Positions 1 to 10,776 of a DNA stretch of 64,000 nucleotides are shown here, in pieces; the stretch's first letter is position 1, and the number at the start of each line of letters is the position of its first letter. The translations under genes were made by a program, and so were the position numbers. The stretch is from Erythrobacter sanguineus (GTDB lineage: Bacteria > Pseudomonadota > Alphaproteobacteria > Sphingomonadales > Sphingomonadaceae): positions 1 through 64,000 of the forward strand of contig CAMCUB010000011.1 in NCBI GenBank assembly GCA_945878845.1, read 5' to 3'. Below the pieces are notes generated by a model that did no database searches, had not been told where the DNA came from, and was given only the letters and a program-made list of their open reading frames with translations.

Positions 1-213
1 CCTCGGTGCTGTTCCTCCGCTACGCTCCGGGCACCTGCGGATGCGCGTTCGCGCTTGCGGCCCGCCTTTCAGCGGGCCGGATCAGCGCCATCGATATCGG
101 TTTGTGCTGGTTCGGGCGCGAAGCGACCGCAAGGCCGAACGGCCGCCGCGCCTTATGGCGCGAAAGCCAAGCGGGCCGGATGGCCGGCGCCCGGCGCTTG
201 AGGGCGCAACAAA

Positions 214-1803
214 CTACGCCCGTTCCGCTGCCATCACGAAGTCGGCGCACCTTTCGCCGATCATAATGCTCGGCGCGTTGGTGTTGCCGCTGACGAGTTT
301 GGGCATGATGCTCGCGTCCGCCACCCATAGGCCCTCGAGCCCGTTGAGCTTGAGCGTCGGATCGACCACCGCGTCCGCGTCCGCGCCCATGCGGCAAGTG
401 CCGACGGGGTGGTAGACGGTGTCGGCGCGGCTGCGGATGAGTTGGTCGAGCGCCGCGTCGTCATGGAGGTCGACGGGGTGGCGATCCTTCGGCCCGAAGG
501 CCTGCATCGGCGGGGCCTCGGCGATGCGGTGTGACAGGCGCACGCCCGCGCGCAAGACCGCCATGTCGCGCTCGTCATCGAGGAAGTTGGGGTCGATCAC
601 CGGCGCGGCCGCCGCATCATTGCTCCCCAGCCGCACCGTCCCCCGGCTCTCGGGCCGCAGCACGCAGGCGTGGAGCGAGAAGCCGTGCGCCGTCACCTTC
701 TCGCGCCCATGATCCTCGAGCACCGCGGGGACGAAGTGCCACTGCACATCGGGCGCAGGGCTATCGGGCATGACGGTCCAGAAGCCTCCCGCCTCGGCAT
801 AGGGCGTGGTCATCACGCCGGTGCGCTTGCGGCGGTGCTCGACGATCGCGGCGGCCATGCGCAGCGTGCCCTTGAGGGTGCTGCCGATGGGGACGTCGCT
901 CTCGGTCTCCCAGCCGGAGACGTAGTCGATATGGTCCTGGAGATTGCCGCCGACCGCGGGGCGATCGAGCACCACGTCGATCCCGTGCTCCTTGAGATGC
1001 GCGGCCGGGCCGATGCCGGAGAGCATCAGGATCTGAGGGCTATTGAACGCGCCTGCGCTCAGTACCACGCCGCGCCGCGCCAACAGCGTTTCGCGCTTGC
1101 CGCCGCGCTTGATCTGCACGCCGGTGACGCGCCCGGCCTCGATCACCAGCTTCTCGACCAGCGTATCGGTGCGCACTGCAAAGTTGCCGAGCTCGCGAAT
1201 CGGCTCCACGTAAGCGCGCGCCGCCGACCAGCGTTCGCCCTTGCGCTGGGTGACCTGGTAGAGCCCGAAGCCGTCCTGCCGCTCGCCGTTGAAATCGGCG
1301 TTGGTGCGCAGCTGCAACGCGGCTGCGGCATCGACGAAGGCGTGGCTGGTGGGGTTGGCGTGCTTCTGGTCGGAGACGAACAACGGCCCGCCCGCGCCGT
1401 GGAAGTCGTCACCCCCGCGCTCGTTCGCCTCGGCGCGCTTGAAATAGGGGAGCACGTCGTCATAGCCCCAGCCGGTGCAGCCCTCGGCCGCCCAGTTGTC
1501 GTAATCCCAGCGGTTGCCGCGGATATAGACCATCGCGTTGATCGCCGAGGAACCGCCCAGGCCCCTCCCGCGCGGCTGATAGCCGGTGCGCCCGTTCAGC
1601 CCCTTCTGCGGCACCGTCTCGTAGCGATAGTTCGCGTTCTTGAGTAGGAAGGGCATGAAGCCCGGCGTTTTCACAAGGATGTTATCGTTGCGCCCGCCCG
1701 CTTCGAGCAGGCACACCCGGCGCGTGCCGTCCACCGCGAGACGCCCCGCGACAGCGCTGCCCGCGCTGCCACCGCCGATGACGATGTAGTCGAAATTTTC
1801 CAT
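214..1803 (-). CDS. GMC family oxidoreductase (choline dehydrogenase-like)
   Basis: N-terminal FDYIVIGGGSAGSAVAGRL dinucleotide-binding motif, GLGGSSAINAMVYIRG GMC signature, C-terminal HPVGTCRMG. Confidence 0.95.
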   Translation of the reverse strand: MENFDYIVIGGGSAGSAVAGRLAVDGTRRVCLLEAGGRNDNILVKTPGFMPFLLKNANYRYETVPQKGLNGRTGYQPRGRGLGGSSAINAMVYIRGNRWDYDNWAAEGCTGWGYDDVLPYFKRAEANERGGDDFHGAGGPLFVSDQKHANPTSHAFVDAAAALQLRTNADFNGERQDGFGLYQVTQRKGERWSAARAYVEPIRELGNFAVRTDTLVEKLVIEAGRVTGVQIKRGGKRETLLARRGVVLSAGAFNSPQILMLSGIGPAAHLKEHGIDVVLDRPAVGGNLQDHIDYVSGWETESDVPIGSTLKGTLRMAAAIVEHRRKRTGVMTTPYAEAGGFWTVMPDSPAPDVQWHFVPAVLEDHGREKVTAHGFSLHACVLRPESRGTVRLGSNDAAAAPVIDPNFLDDERDMAVLRAGVRLSHRIAEAPPMQAFGPKDRHPVDLHDDAALDQLIRSRADTVYHPVGTCRMGADADAVVDPTLKLNGLEGLWVADASIMPKLVSGNTNAPSIMIGERCADFVMAAERA

Positions 1804-1827
1804 GATCTCTCCCTTTGGGCGGGGAGA

Positions 1828-2787
1828 TTAGGCAGCTTCTTGCGCGCCCGCAATCGGGTTTCGATCCGCCACTGAAGTTGCTTGCGGCGCAACAGTGCCG
1901 AGGCGTGCTTGCCACTTCGCTCGAATCATGTCGCTGGTCTCGCGGCTGCCGTCATGGCTCCAGCCGGGTTCGCGCAGGAGATAGGCAAGCTTGTGCTTCC
2001 ACGGCGCGCGCCAGATGTCGCTCAGCATGCCGATCCATTCGTGGAACACTGACCACAGCAGGTTGAAGCTGCCGAGCTGCTTGACGATCCCGTAGCGGAT
2101 TGTCTCGTCATCCACTTCCGGGGTGAAAGTGCCGAACATCTTGTCCCAGACGATGAACACGCCCGCGTAATTTGTGTCGAGATAGCGCGGGTTGGTCGCA
2201 TGGTGGACGCGGTGGTGCGAGGGCGTGTTCATCACCGCCTCGAACCACGCCGGCATGCGCTTGATCGCCTCGGTGTGGATCCAGAATTGGTAGATGAGGT
2301 TGAACCCGCCGCAGATCGCGATCATCGCCGGGTGGAAGCCCAAGAGCACCAGCGGCACCGCGAACAGGAAGCCGAAGGTGAACATCCCCGTCCACGTCTG
2401 CCGCAAGGCGGTGGAGAGGTTGTAGTGCTGCGAGGAATGGTGGTTCACATGGCTCGCCCACATCCAGCGGATGCGGTGCCCGGCGCGGTGAACCCAGTAA
2501 TATTTGAGATCGTCGAGCACGAAGCACAGCGGCCAGGCCCACCACACCGCCCACCACTCGGGGCCGAAATCGAAGATGCGGTAGTCGTAGGTCCGGATGA
2601 ACAGCGTCAGAGCAAAGCCGCCCAGCAGCGCGCCCGCCACGGTCGACCCCAGCCCGAACATGAGGCTGACGAGGGTGTCCGTGGGCTCATAGGCCTCGGG
2701 CGCGCGGAATTTCGCCCAGATCATCTCGGCGAGCACCGCCACCACGAACAGCGGCACGGCATATTGGGTGGGGTTGAAATCAGGCAT
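1828..2787 (-). CDS. sterol desaturase / fatty acid hydroxylase family protein
   Basis: Histidine boxes HRAGH, HVNHHSSQH, HRVHH with multiple TM segments. Confidence 0.9.
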   Translation of the reverse strand: MPDFNPTQYAVPLFVVAVLAEMIWAKFRAPEAYEPTDTLVSLMFGLGSTVAGALLGGFALTLFIRTYDYRIFDFGPEWWAVWWAWPLCFVLDDLKYYWVHRAGHRIRWMWASHVNHHSSQHYNLSTALRQTWTGMFTFGFLFAVPLVLLGFHPAMIAICGGFNLIYQFWIHTEAIKRMPAWFEAVMNTPSHHRVHHATNPRYLDTNYAGVFIVWDKMFGTFTPEVDDETIRYGIVKQLGSFNLLWSVFHEWIGMLSDIWRAPWKHKLAYLLREPGWSHDGSRETSDMIRAKWQARLGTVAPQATSVADRNPIAGAQEAA

Positions 2788-3199
2788 GTTGCGCCACGTT
2801 TAGCCCATTGATCGCGTCGGCCCAAGCCTCGGGATCGGGGAGAGTGAGGAAGACCGTGCCGAAGCGAGGTTCGCCCGGATCGACGACGAGATTGAATTCG
2901 CCCGGCTGGTCGTCCAGCCGCGCCGTGGCTCCGGGGCCGAGCACGCGGCCGGCGAAGCGGTTGCCGTGGCGCTTGATGACCATGATCCGCCCCGCGCCGT
3001 CACGGGCGAGCGCGCTTGCCCCCTCGGCATCGTAGGCGGCGGTGACTGGCGCGAACCCATCCTCGATCTCGCCAGCGGCGCGGCGCACGGCTTCGTCGCT
3101 ATCCAGCCGCGGGGTGCCGCCGAGCTTCAGCCACCACGCGAGCCCCGCCAGCGCGAGAATCGCGACCAGCGAGCCGGCGGTCTGGACGAGCAGTGCCAT
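2780..3199 (-). CDS. hypothetical protein with N-terminal TM helix
   Basis: 139 aa ORF, 8-bp overlap with downstream desaturase gene, hydrophobic N-terminus. Confidence 0.7.
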   Translation of the reverse strand: MALLVQTAGSLVAILALAGLAWWLKLGGTPRLDSDEAVRRAAGEIEDGFAPVTAAYDAEGASALARDGAGRIMVIKRHGNRFAGRVLGPGATARLDDQPGEFNLVVDPGEPRFGTVFLTLPDPEAWADAINGLNVAQHA

Positions 3200-3211
3200 G
3201 CGAGGAGCGCC

Positions 3212-3643
3212 TCAGCGCGCGGCTAGCATGTCGATCATCGCGCGAATCGGGCTGACATCATAGCCTGCCTGCGCGGCGGTGCGGGCGATGGTCTCGGGGT
3301 TCTCGCCCTGCTTGGCCGAGGCCAGCGCCCACAGCAGGGTCGAGCGCGTGCCCGACCGGCAATAGGCGAGAATCGGCCCTTCGGCCTGCTCCATCGCGGC
3401 GATCATCGCATCGACCTGCGGCTCGCTGAAGCCCGAATGGCCGATGGGAATGGCGACATAGTTCAGCCCTGCCGCGGCCGCCGCCGCTTCGATCGCGTCG
3501 CCCTGCGGTGCCGAGGGCTCCTCTCCGTCGGGGCGATTGTTAACGATGGTGTTGACACCAAGCGCGGCGGCAGCGGCAATATCGTCCAGTGCAAGCTGCG
3601 GGCTCACCAACACATTTTCGTTGAGGCGGCGAAAATCGCTCAT
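3212..3643 (-). CDS. TIGR01244-type sulfurtransferase/phosphatase (DSP-like)
   Basis: MSDFRRLNENVLVSPQL...NNRPDGEEP...AYCRSGTRSTLLWAL; Cys-based phosphatase loop CRSGTRS. Confidence 0.85.
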   Translation of the reverse strand: MSDFRRLNENVLVSPQLALDDIAAAAALGVNTIVNNRPDGEEPSAPQGDAIEAAAAAAGLNYVAIPIGHSGFSEPQVDAMIAAMEQAEGPILAYCRSGTRSTLLWALASAKQGENPETIARTAAQAGYDVSPIRAMIDMLAAR

Positions 3644-3901
3644 GCTGTCGTCCTGCTATTGTGTGAAGTGTGCCGTGCCCTCATGCCCAAAGCCCGGCAT
3701 GCGCACAAGCGTCCGCGCGAGGGCCTGCGGGCGTGCGCCGGGTGTCCGGTTATTTCGTTCGCAAAGCACGCTTTTGTGCGCTATATCGGAAGCTACGCGC
3801 GCTGCCGGACCACAAGCTCGGCGCGCCTGTGTCCGGTGCGGCTCACTGTCCACGACATCGGCGCATTGGAGGACTGGCAGTGGCAAGGTACGTACTGACT
3901 T

Positions 3902-4687
3902 ATGGGTTACGATAGGGGACGCCGGCGCGGCCGCGACAAGCGCGACGGTTTCGGCGAAGATGGCTTCGATCCGTTTGGCGGCGGGAATGACGGTTTCCCG
4001 CCCCGCGACTTTGGCGGTGGCGGTGATCGCTTTGGCGGTGGCGGCGACCGGTTCGGTGGCGGCGGTGGCGGTGATCGCTTCGGCGGCGGCGGCGGCGGCC
4101 CGCGCGGCGGTGGCGGCGGCTTCGGCGGCGGAGGCCCGCGTGGCCCCGGCGGCCCGGGCGGCGGCGGTGCTGGCGGCGGCGGTTTCAGCCGCATGCCCGC
4201 CCAGATCGTCGGCACCGGCAAGGGCACGGTGAAGTTCTTCAATGTCCAGAAAGGCTTCGGCTTCATCCAGCAGGATGGCGGCGGTGAAGATGTCTTCGTC
4301 CACATCAGCGCGGTCGAACGCGCCGGTCTCGAAGGCCTCGCCGAAGGACAGGAGCTCCAGTACAACCTCGTGGATCGCGGCGGCAAAGTGTCGGCGCAGG
4401 ACCTGCAGGTCGTGGGTGACGTGATCGCCGTCGCGGCCAAGCCTGCCGCTCCGAGTCGCGAGCTGACCGGTGAGCGCGCCAAGGGCACGGTCAAGTTCTT
4501 CAACGCGATGAAGGGCTTCGGCTTCCTTGTGCGTGATGACGGCCAGCCGGATGCCTTCGTGCACATCAGCGCAGTCGAACGTTCGGGCCTCACCGCCTTG
4601 AACGAAGGCGAGCGCTACGAATTCGATCTCGAAGTCGATCGACGCGGAAAGTACTCCGCCGTCAATCTGGCACCGATCGAAGGCTGA
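3902..4687 (+). CDS. tandem cold-shock-domain protein with Gly/Arg-rich N-terminus
   Basis: Two CSDs (GTVKFFNVQKGFGFIQQ...DVFVHIS and GTVKFFNAMKGFGFLVRDD...DAFVHIS) after ~100 aa Gly-rich GGGGDRF repeats. Confidence 0.93.
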   Translation: MGYDRGRRRGRDKRDGFGEDGFDPFGGGNDGFPPRDFGGGGDRFGGGGDRFGGGGGGDRFGGGGGGPRGGGGGFGGGGPRGPGGPGGGGAGGGGFSRMPAQIVGTGKGTVKFFNVQKGFGFIQQDGGGEDVFVHISAVERAGLEGLAEGQELQYNLVDRGGKVSAQDLQVVGDVIAVAAKPAAPSRELTGERAKGTVKFFNAMKGFGFLVRDDGQPDAFVHISAVERSGLTALNEGERYEFDLEVDRRGKYSAVNLAPIEG

Positions 4688-4750
4688 CCCGGCCCGGACC
4701 GCTCCCCGCGGTTTGACTGAGGGGAAGCGGAAGATTAAACGGTAAAGCGG

Positions 4751-4789
4751 ATGGCGGCTCTGGTTCAGGGCCGCCATTTGCGTTTCATT
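4751..4789 (+). terminator. putative intrinsic terminator downstream of the CSD gene
   Basis: ATGGCGGC / GCCGCCAT stem followed by T-rich ttgcgtttcattt. Confidence 0.45.
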
Positions 4790-4823
4790 TCCCCGCCTTT
4801 TTCAATTTCAGGATGCAAAGCCC

Positions 4824-6020
4824 ATGTCGATTACACCGCTCATGCCCGTCTATCCGCGTTGCGGTGTCCGGCCGGTGCGCGGCGAGCACTGCCATCTGAT
4901 CGGTGAGGACGGCACCCGCTACCTCGATTTCGCGAGCGGCATCGCGGTCAACCTGCTCGGCCATTCGCATGAAGGCCTGATCGGCGCGATCCAGCAGCAG
5001 GCCGCGACGCTGATGCATGTCTCGAACCTCTACGGCAGCCCGCAGGGCGAGAAACTGGCGCAGTGGCTGGTCGACAAGACCTTCGGCGATACGGTGTTCT
5101 TCACCAATTCGGGCGCCGAGGCGGTCGAGGCAGCGATCAAGACCGCGCGCGCCTATCACCAGAACGGGGAAGGGGGCGACAAGAACCGCTTCGAGCTGAT
5201 CACCTTCCACAACGCCTTCCACGGCCGCACGATGGCGACCATCTCGGCGTCGAATCAGGAAAAGATGCACCACGGCTTCTCGCCGCTGCTCGCCGGGTTC
5301 AAATATGCGCCCTTCGATAATCTCGAAGCGGCCAAGGCGCTGATCGGCCCGAACACCGCGGGCTTCCTGGTCGAGCCGATCCAGGGTGAGGGCGGGATTC
5401 GCCCCGCTTCGCCCGAGTTCATGCACGGCCTGCGCAAGCTCGCCGACGAGCTCGATCTGATGCTGGTGCTGGATGAAGTGCAGTGCGGCGTCGCGCGCAC
5501 GGGCAAGCTCTATGCCTATGAGCATTACGGGATCGAGCCCGACATCCTCGCCACCGCCAAGGGCATCGGCGGCGGCTTCCCGCTCGGCGCCTGCATCGCG
5601 ACCGAAAAGGCCGCGCGCGGGATGACCTTCGGCACCCACGGATCGACCTATGGCGGCAACCCGCTCGCCATGGCAGCGGGAACGGCGGTGATGGAGGCGG
5701 TCGCCAACGACGCGTTCCTCGCCGAGGTCGCCGACAAGGGCGAGCGTCTGCGCGCGCGGCTCGAACAGTTCATCGGCAACTACCCCGAGCTGTTCGAACT
5801 GGTGCGGGGTAAGGGCCTGATGCTCGGCCTCAAGATGAAGATGGAGAGCCGCCCGTTCTACGTCCACCTGCGCGACCATCACCAGCTGCTGACCGTGGCT
5901 GCGGGCGACAACACGATCCGCATCATCCCGCCGCTGGTGATCGGTGACGCGGAGATCGAAGAGTTCTTCGACAAGCTCTCCGCAGGCGCGGCGAGCTTCA
6001 AGGTGCCTGAACCGGCATGA
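4824..6020 (+). CDS. argD: acetylornithine/succinyldiaminopimelate-type aminotransferase
   Basis: Class III PLP aminotransferase ([45 protein letters not shown]), next to argF. Confidence 0.93.
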   Translation: MSITPLMPVYPRCGVRPVRGEHCHLIGEDGTRYLDFASGIAVNLLGHSHEGLIGAIQQQAATLMHVSNLYGSPQGEKLAQWLVDKTFGDTVFFTNSGAEAVEAAIKTARAYHQNGEGGDKNRFELITFHNAFHGRTMATISASNQEKMHHGFSPLLAGFKYAPFDNLEAAKALIGPNTAGFLVEPIQGEGGIRPASPEFMHGLRKLADELDLMLVLDEVQCGVARTGKLYAYEHYGIEPDILATAKGIGGGFPLGACIATEKAARGMTFGTHGSTYGGNPLAMAAGTAVMEAVANDAFLAEVADKGERLRARLEQFIGNYPELFELVRGKGLMLGLKMKMESRPFYVHLRDHHQLLTVAAGDNTIRIIPPLVIGDAEIEEFFDKLSAGAASFKVPEPA

Positions 6021-6967
6021 CGGAGGGTGGGGGCACCTATCGCCATTTCATCGACCTCGGCGATGCCGGGGGCGATGCCATCGCGGCGATGATCAATGAT
6101 GCGATCGACCGCAAGGCGGCGCGCGTCGGCTTGCCAAAGGGCGCGCCCGACGCCGACGCGCCGCTCAAGGGCCGCGTGCTGGCGCTGGTGTTCGAGAAAA
6201 ACTCGACCCGCACCCGCGTCAGCTTCGACATTGCGATGCGCCAGCTTGGCGGCACAGTGCTGCTGCTCGATTCGGCCTCGAGCCAGTTGGGGCGCGGCGA
6301 GAGCATCGCCGACACCGCCCGCGTGCTCAGCCGGATGGTCGACGGCATCATGCTGCGGACCGACGATCACGCCAAGATCGAGGAAATGGCGGCCCATGCC
6401 AGCGTGCCGGTGATCAACGGCCTCACCGACATGTCGCACCCCTGCCAGATCGTCGCCGACCTGCTCACCGTGATCGAACACGGCAAGGCGCTCCCGGGCC
6501 TTGAGGTCGCATGGTTCGGGGATGGCAACAACGTGCTGCACTCGATCCTCGAAGCGGCGGGGCTGATGAAGTTCAACGTCCGTGTGGCGGTGCCTGCGGG
6601 CTACGAGCCTGATCCGGCCTTCGTCGCACTGGCGCGCGCGGGCGGGGCGACGGTCACTTTGACTCAGGACGCAGCATCAGCGGCGCGCGGGGCGGACGTG
6701 ATCGTCACCGACACCTGGGTCTCGATGGGCCAAGCCCATGCCGAGGAAAAGCTCGCCGCGATGGCGCCCTATCAGGTGAACGCGGCGCTGATGGCCGAGG
6801 CCAAGCCCGATGCCGTCTTCCTCCACTGCCTGCCCGCGCATGTCGGCGAGGAAGTCAGCGAAGAGGTGTTCGAAGGCCCGCATTCCGTGGTGTTCGACGA
6901 GGCCGAAAACCGCATCCACGCGCAGAAATCGGTGCTGCTGTGGGCCTTCGGAATGCTTGGGCACTGA
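6017..6967 (+). CDS. argF: ornithine carbamoyltransferase
   Basis: [12 protein letters not shown] carbamoyl phosphate motif, [24 protein letters not shown]; 4-bp overlap with argD. Confidence 0.95.
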   Translation: MTEGGGTYRHFIDLGDAGGDAIAAMINDAIDRKAARVGLPKGAPDADAPLKGRVLALVFEKNSTRTRVSFDIAMRQLGGTVLLLDSASSQLGRGESIADTARVLSRMVDGIMLRTDDHAKIEEMAAHASVPVINGLTDMSHPCQIVADLLTVIEHGKALPGLEVAWFGDGNNVLHSILEAAGLMKFNVRVAVPAGYEPDPAFVALARAGGATVTLTQDAASAARGADVIVTDTWVSMGQAHAEEKLAAMAPYQVNAALMAEAKPDAVFLHCLPAHVGEEVSEEVFEGPHSVVFDEAENRIHAQKSVLLWAFGMLGH

Positions 6968-7011
6968 CGGGGGGGTTTCGCGCAAGGGCAAGTGTCCCCA
7001 TATGGCGGCGC

Positions 7012-7911
7012 ATGACTGACACGGCCTACGCACCTGAGACATTTTCCGACACGCTGATGAGCTTCACCCTGCCTGCGCGCCATGCGCGCGGGCGGGTGGT
7101 GCGGATGGAGGGCGTCCTCGAAGAGGTGCTCTCCGCACATGATTATCCCGCCCCGATCACCCACCTTCTGGGCGAGGCGCTGGTGCTGGGCGCGCTGATG
7201 GGCGGGCTGCTCAAGGGCGAGAACGCGCAGATGACCCTGCAGGCGCAGACCCAGGGCGGGATCGTCAAGCTGCTGGTGTGCGATTATCGCGCGGGCGCGG
7301 TGCGCGGCTATGCCGATTTCGACGGCGAGCGGCTGGCTACGCTCGGCGCAAACCCGAGCCTCGCGGCGCTGTTCGGCGAGGGCTATCTCGCGATCACCTT
7401 CGAGACCGAGGGCCGCGAGCGCTATCAGGGCATCGTCCCGCTCGAGGGCGACAGCCTGGCCGAGGCGTGCGAGAGCTATTTCAGCCAGTCCGAACAGATC
7501 CCGACGCTGATCCGCGTCGCCAGCCGCGCCGGCACCGGCGGGCGCATGGCCGCCGGGCTGCTGGTGCAACACCTCCCCGACGGCGAGGAAGGGCGCGAGC
7601 GGCTCCACGTCCGGCTCGAGCACCCCGATTGGGAGCATGTCGCGGTGCTGGCGGGGACGATCAGCCATGACGAGCTGCTCGATGCAGGCCTGTCGCTGGA
7701 AGGAATCGCGTGGCGGCTGTTCCACGAGGAACCCGAAGTGCGCGTCCAGCCCGGCGCTGCCCTGTCGCGCGGGTGCCGCTGTTCCTCGGCGCATTACGAG
7801 ACGATAATCGCTCGCTTCCCGGCAGACGAGCAGGATGCGATGCGCGGCCCCGACGGGATCGTCGCGGTCGACTGCGCGTTCTGTTCCAAGACGTTCGCGC
7901 TGGCGATCTGA
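7012..7911 (+). CDS. hslO: Hsp33 family redox chaperone
   Basis: Hsp33 fold sequence, C-terminal CRC...CAFC zinc motif; start chosen at MTDTAYAPETF. Confidence 0.92.
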   Translation: MTDTAYAPETFSDTLMSFTLPARHARGRVVRMEGVLEEVLSAHDYPAPITHLLGEALVLGALMGGLLKGENAQMTLQAQTQGGIVKLLVCDYRAGAVRGYADFDGERLATLGANPSLAALFGEGYLAITFETEGRERYQGIVPLEGDSLAEACESYFSQSEQIPTLIRVASRAGTGGRMAAGLLVQHLPDGEEGRERLHVRLEHPDWEHVAVLAGTISHDELLDAGLSLEGIAWRLFHEEPEVRVQPGAALSRGCRCSSAHYETIIARFPADEQDAMRGPDGIVAVDCAFCSKTFALAI

Positions 7912-7996
7912 CGCTTGGTCGAAAACTTCGCAACATGCGTGAGGATGCGTCCAATTTTTGCAAGGCGTGGCTGCGCAAAGCTGGCATGAGGGCCGC

Positions 7997-8416
7997 ATGA
8001 TCAAATGGACTGACAGCAGGAAGCGGATCGGGGCGCTGGCGCTCGCCGGGGCTGGCGTGGTGCTCGGTCTTGCCGTGCCGGTGCTGGCACAGGGCAACGG
8101 GCTCGCCATGCTCGGCACGCTCGCCAAGGGCGAATGGACCATCCGCCAGCGCAGCGGCGCGCCCGAACGCAAGATCTGCGTAAAGTCGGGCGCGGAGCTC
8201 ATCCAGCTGATGCACCGCGAAAGCGGGTGCAGCCAGTTCGTGGTCGAGGACGGAGCGGCGCGGGTGACGGTGCAGTATACTTGCCCCGGCAATGGCTATG
8301 GCCGCACCAGCATCCGCCGCGAAACGCCCGCGCTGGTGCAGCTCGAAAGCCAAGGGATCGAGAGCCGCACGCCCTTCCAGCTGACCGCCGAGGCGCGCCG
8401 CACCGGCACGTGCTGA
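7997..8416 (+). CDS. secreted DUF3617-like protein
   Basis: Signal-peptide-like N-terminus; GEWTIRQRSGAPERKICVKSGAELIQLMH pattern. Confidence 0.65.
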   Translation: MIKWTDSRKRIGALALAGAGVVLGLAVPVLAQGNGLAMLGTLAKGEWTIRQRSGAPERKICVKSGAELIQLMHRESGCSQFVVEDGAARVTVQYTCPGNGYGRTSIRRETPALVQLESQGIESRTPFQLTAEARRTGTC

Positions 8417-8475
8417 CAGGGCCAGGCTGATGGGGCCGCATTGCCTTTGCGCGAGCCCATGATAGGGCCGCGAGG

Positions 8476-9168
8476 ATGACTGATCCCGCACAAACCCAGC
8501 CGCTCGCCGTGGTGCTGCTTTCGGGCGGGCTCGATTCGATGGTGACCGCCGCGTTGGCGCAGGAGGCGGGCTTCGCCGTCCACGCGCTGAGCGTCGACTA
8601 TGGCCAACGGCACAAGCTCGAGCTGCAATCGGCCGCGCGCATCGCGCAGAAGCTGGGCCTCGCGCGTCACACCCCGATCGCGCTTGACTTGCGGGCCTTC
8701 GGCGGATCGGCGCTGACCGACAGCATCGATGTGCCCAAGGGCGGCGTCGGCGACGACATCCCGGTGACCTATGTGCCCGCGCGCAATCTCGTGTTCCTTG
8801 CGCTGACGACGGCCTGCGCCGAGGCGGCGGGGGCGCGTGATGTGTTCATCGGGGTCAATGCGCTCGACTATTCGGGCTATCCCGATTGCCGGCCCGAGTT
8901 CATCTCCAGCTTCGCCGAAACCGCGCGGCTCGGCACCAAGGCGGGGGTTGAGGGCGCGCCGTTCACGATCCACGCGCCGCTCCAGCACATGACCAAGGCC
9001 GACATCGCCCGCGAATGCGCGCGGCTGGGGCTCGACCCGGCGTGGAGCTGGTCGTGCTATGATCCGACACCGGACGGTCTGGCCTGCGGGCTGTGCGACT
9101 CATGCCGTCTGCGGAAAAAGGGTTTTGCCGAGGCGGGTATTGTCGATAGCACCCGCTATAACGCCTGA
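8476..9168 (+). CDS. queC: 7-cyano-7-deazaguanine synthase
   Basis: [17 protein letters not shown]-loop, [24 protein letters not shown] zinc motif. Confidence 0.95.
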   Translation: MTDPAQTQPLAVVLLSGGLDSMVTAALAQEAGFAVHALSVDYGQRHKLELQSAARIAQKLGLARHTPIALDLRAFGGSALTDSIDVPKGGVGDDIPVTYVPARNLVFLALTTACAEAAGARDVFIGVNALDYSGYPDCRPEFISSFAETARLGTKAGVEGAPFTIHAPLQHMTKADIARECARLGLDPAWSWSCYDPTPDGLACGLCDSCRLRKKGFAEAGIVDSTRYNA

Positions 9169-9216
9169 CCGGCCGCGCGCCGTTCTCAGACAAGTATAAG
9201 GGATAGGGGATCGATT

Positions 9217-10776
9217 TTGAGCGAGGACACCACGGCGGCGCCCGTCAGCAGCGAGGCGCCTGCGTCGGCCTACAGCTGGTATGTGCTGGGCGTGCTGGTT
9301 GTGGTCTACATCCTCAACTTCATCGACCGGCAGATTCTCTCGATCCTCGCGGTCGACATCAAGCGCGATCTGGCGCTGACCGACGGGCAGCTGGGCTTTC
9401 TGGGGGGCGCCGCTTTTGCGGTGTTCTACGCGCTGTTCGGGGTTCCGCTCGGCCGGTTGGCGGATCGTTGGCACCGGGTGCGGCTGCTGACCATCGGCCT
9501 GCTGCTGTGGTCAACGATGACCGCGCTGTCGGGCTTTGCGCGCAATTACCTCACCTTGTCGCTCGCACGCATGGGCGTGGGTGTGGGCGAGGCGACGGCG
9601 AGCCCGACCGCCTATTCGCTGATCTCGGACTATTTCCCCTCGCGCCAACGCGCCACCGCGCTCGCGATCTATTCCTCGGGATTGTATCTCGGGGGCGGGG
9701 TGTCGCTGCTGATCGGAGCTAAGATCTCGCAGGTGTGGGACGCGGCCTATCCGGGGGGTGGGATCGCCGGGCTTGTCGGCTGGCAGGCGGCGTTCCTTGC
9801 GGTGGGCGTGCCCGGCGTGATGCTCGCCATGTGGGTCGCCTCGCTGCGCGAGCCCGCGCGTCAGCCCGAAGCCGCGAGCGGGATGCGCCACCCGCTGGCG
9901 GATTTCTTCGTCGACCTGTCGATGCTGCTGCCGCCCTTCACCGTCCTCCACGCACTGCGGCGCGGGCCGATGGCGGCGCTGGTCAATGTCGCGATGGCCG
10001 CGGCGATGATCGGCTTTGCGCTGGTCATGATCAAGCTGACCAAGAACGTGCCCCAATGGTCGGCGATTGCCTTCGGCTATTACGCGGTGTTCTCGTGGGC
10101 CTCGACCCTGCGGCGCCATGATCCGGCGACTTTCCGGCTGATCTGGGGGACGCCGGCCTTCATCTGCACGGCGCTCGGCTACGGGCTGGTCTCGCTCGGC
10201 GCCTATGCGCTGGCGTTCTGGTCGGCGCCCTATGCGGAGACGGTGCTGAAGCTGCCCAAGGCGGAGCTTGCCTTCGTGCTCGGGGGGAGCGGGGCGCTGT
10301 CGGGCTTCCTCGGCGTGATCCTGGGCGGCCGCCTTTCCGACTGGCTGCGCGGGCGCAATCCTGCGGGGCGGATCCTTGTTGTGATGTTCGGGATTATCGC
10401 GCCGGTGGTGCCGATCTGGATCGGCTTCACCACCGAGATCCCCGTGCTGTTCTACGCGATGAACTTCCTTGCGGGGATGTTCGCGGCGACCGCGCTGGGC
10501 GCGGCAGCGGCGACCACGCAGGATCTGGTCCTGCCGCGGATGCGCGGGACGGCGACGGCCTCGTTCTTCCTCGCCACCACGCTCGTCGGGCTGGGGCTTG
10601 GGCCCTACATGGTCGGCGCGATCTCGGAGGTGAGCGGGAGCTTGCGAATCGGGGTGCTGTCGCTGATCGGGGTGGCGCCGATCTCGCTGGCGCTGCTGAT
10701 CTACGCTTACCGGACGCTGCCCAAGGCGGAAGCGACGATCGCCGAGCGCGCCGCGGCGGCAACGCGCGGGGCCTAG
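9217..10776 (+). CDS. MFS transporter (spinster-like), TTG start
   Basis: Multiple TM segments, FIDRQILSILAVDIKRDLALTDGQLGFLGG, GRLADRWHRVRLL. Confidence 0.88.
   Translation: MSEDTTAAPVSSEAPASAYSWYVLGVLVVVYILNFIDRQILSILAVDIKRDLALTDGQLGFLGGAAFAVFYALFGVPLGRLADRWHRVRLLTIGLLLWSTMTALSGFARNYLTLSLARMGVGVGEATASPTAYSLISDYFPSRQRATALAIYSSGLYLGGGVSLLIGAKISQVWDAAYPGGGIAGLVGWQAAFLAVGVPGVMLAMWVASLREPARQPEAASGMRHPLADFFVDLSMLLPPFTVLHALRRGPMAALVNVAMAAAMIGFALVMIKLTKNVPQWSAIAFGYYAVFSWASTLRRHDPATFRLIWGTPAFICTALGYGLVSLGAYALAFWSAPYAETVLKLPKAELAFVLGGSGALSGFLGVILGGRLSDWLRGRNPAGRILVVMFGIIAPVVPIWIGFTTEIPVLFYAMNFLAGMFAATALGAAAATTQDLVLPRMRGTATASFFLATTLVGLGLGPYMVGAISEVSGSLRIGVLSLIGVAPISLALLIYAYRTLPKAEATIAERAAAATRGA

Noticed and set aside
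4010-4190. Regularly spaced repeat suggestive of a CRISPR-like array
   Set aside because: Repeats are in-frame Gly-rich codons inside the CSD gene; no unique spacers and no cas genes
3656-4777. 373-aa Ala-rich ORF on the minus strand
   Set aside because: Shadow of the Gly-rich CSD gene; Ala runs arise from GGC repeats read in reverse
6772-8292. 506-aa ORF on the minus strand
   Set aside because: Antisense to argF/hslO/DUF3617-like genes
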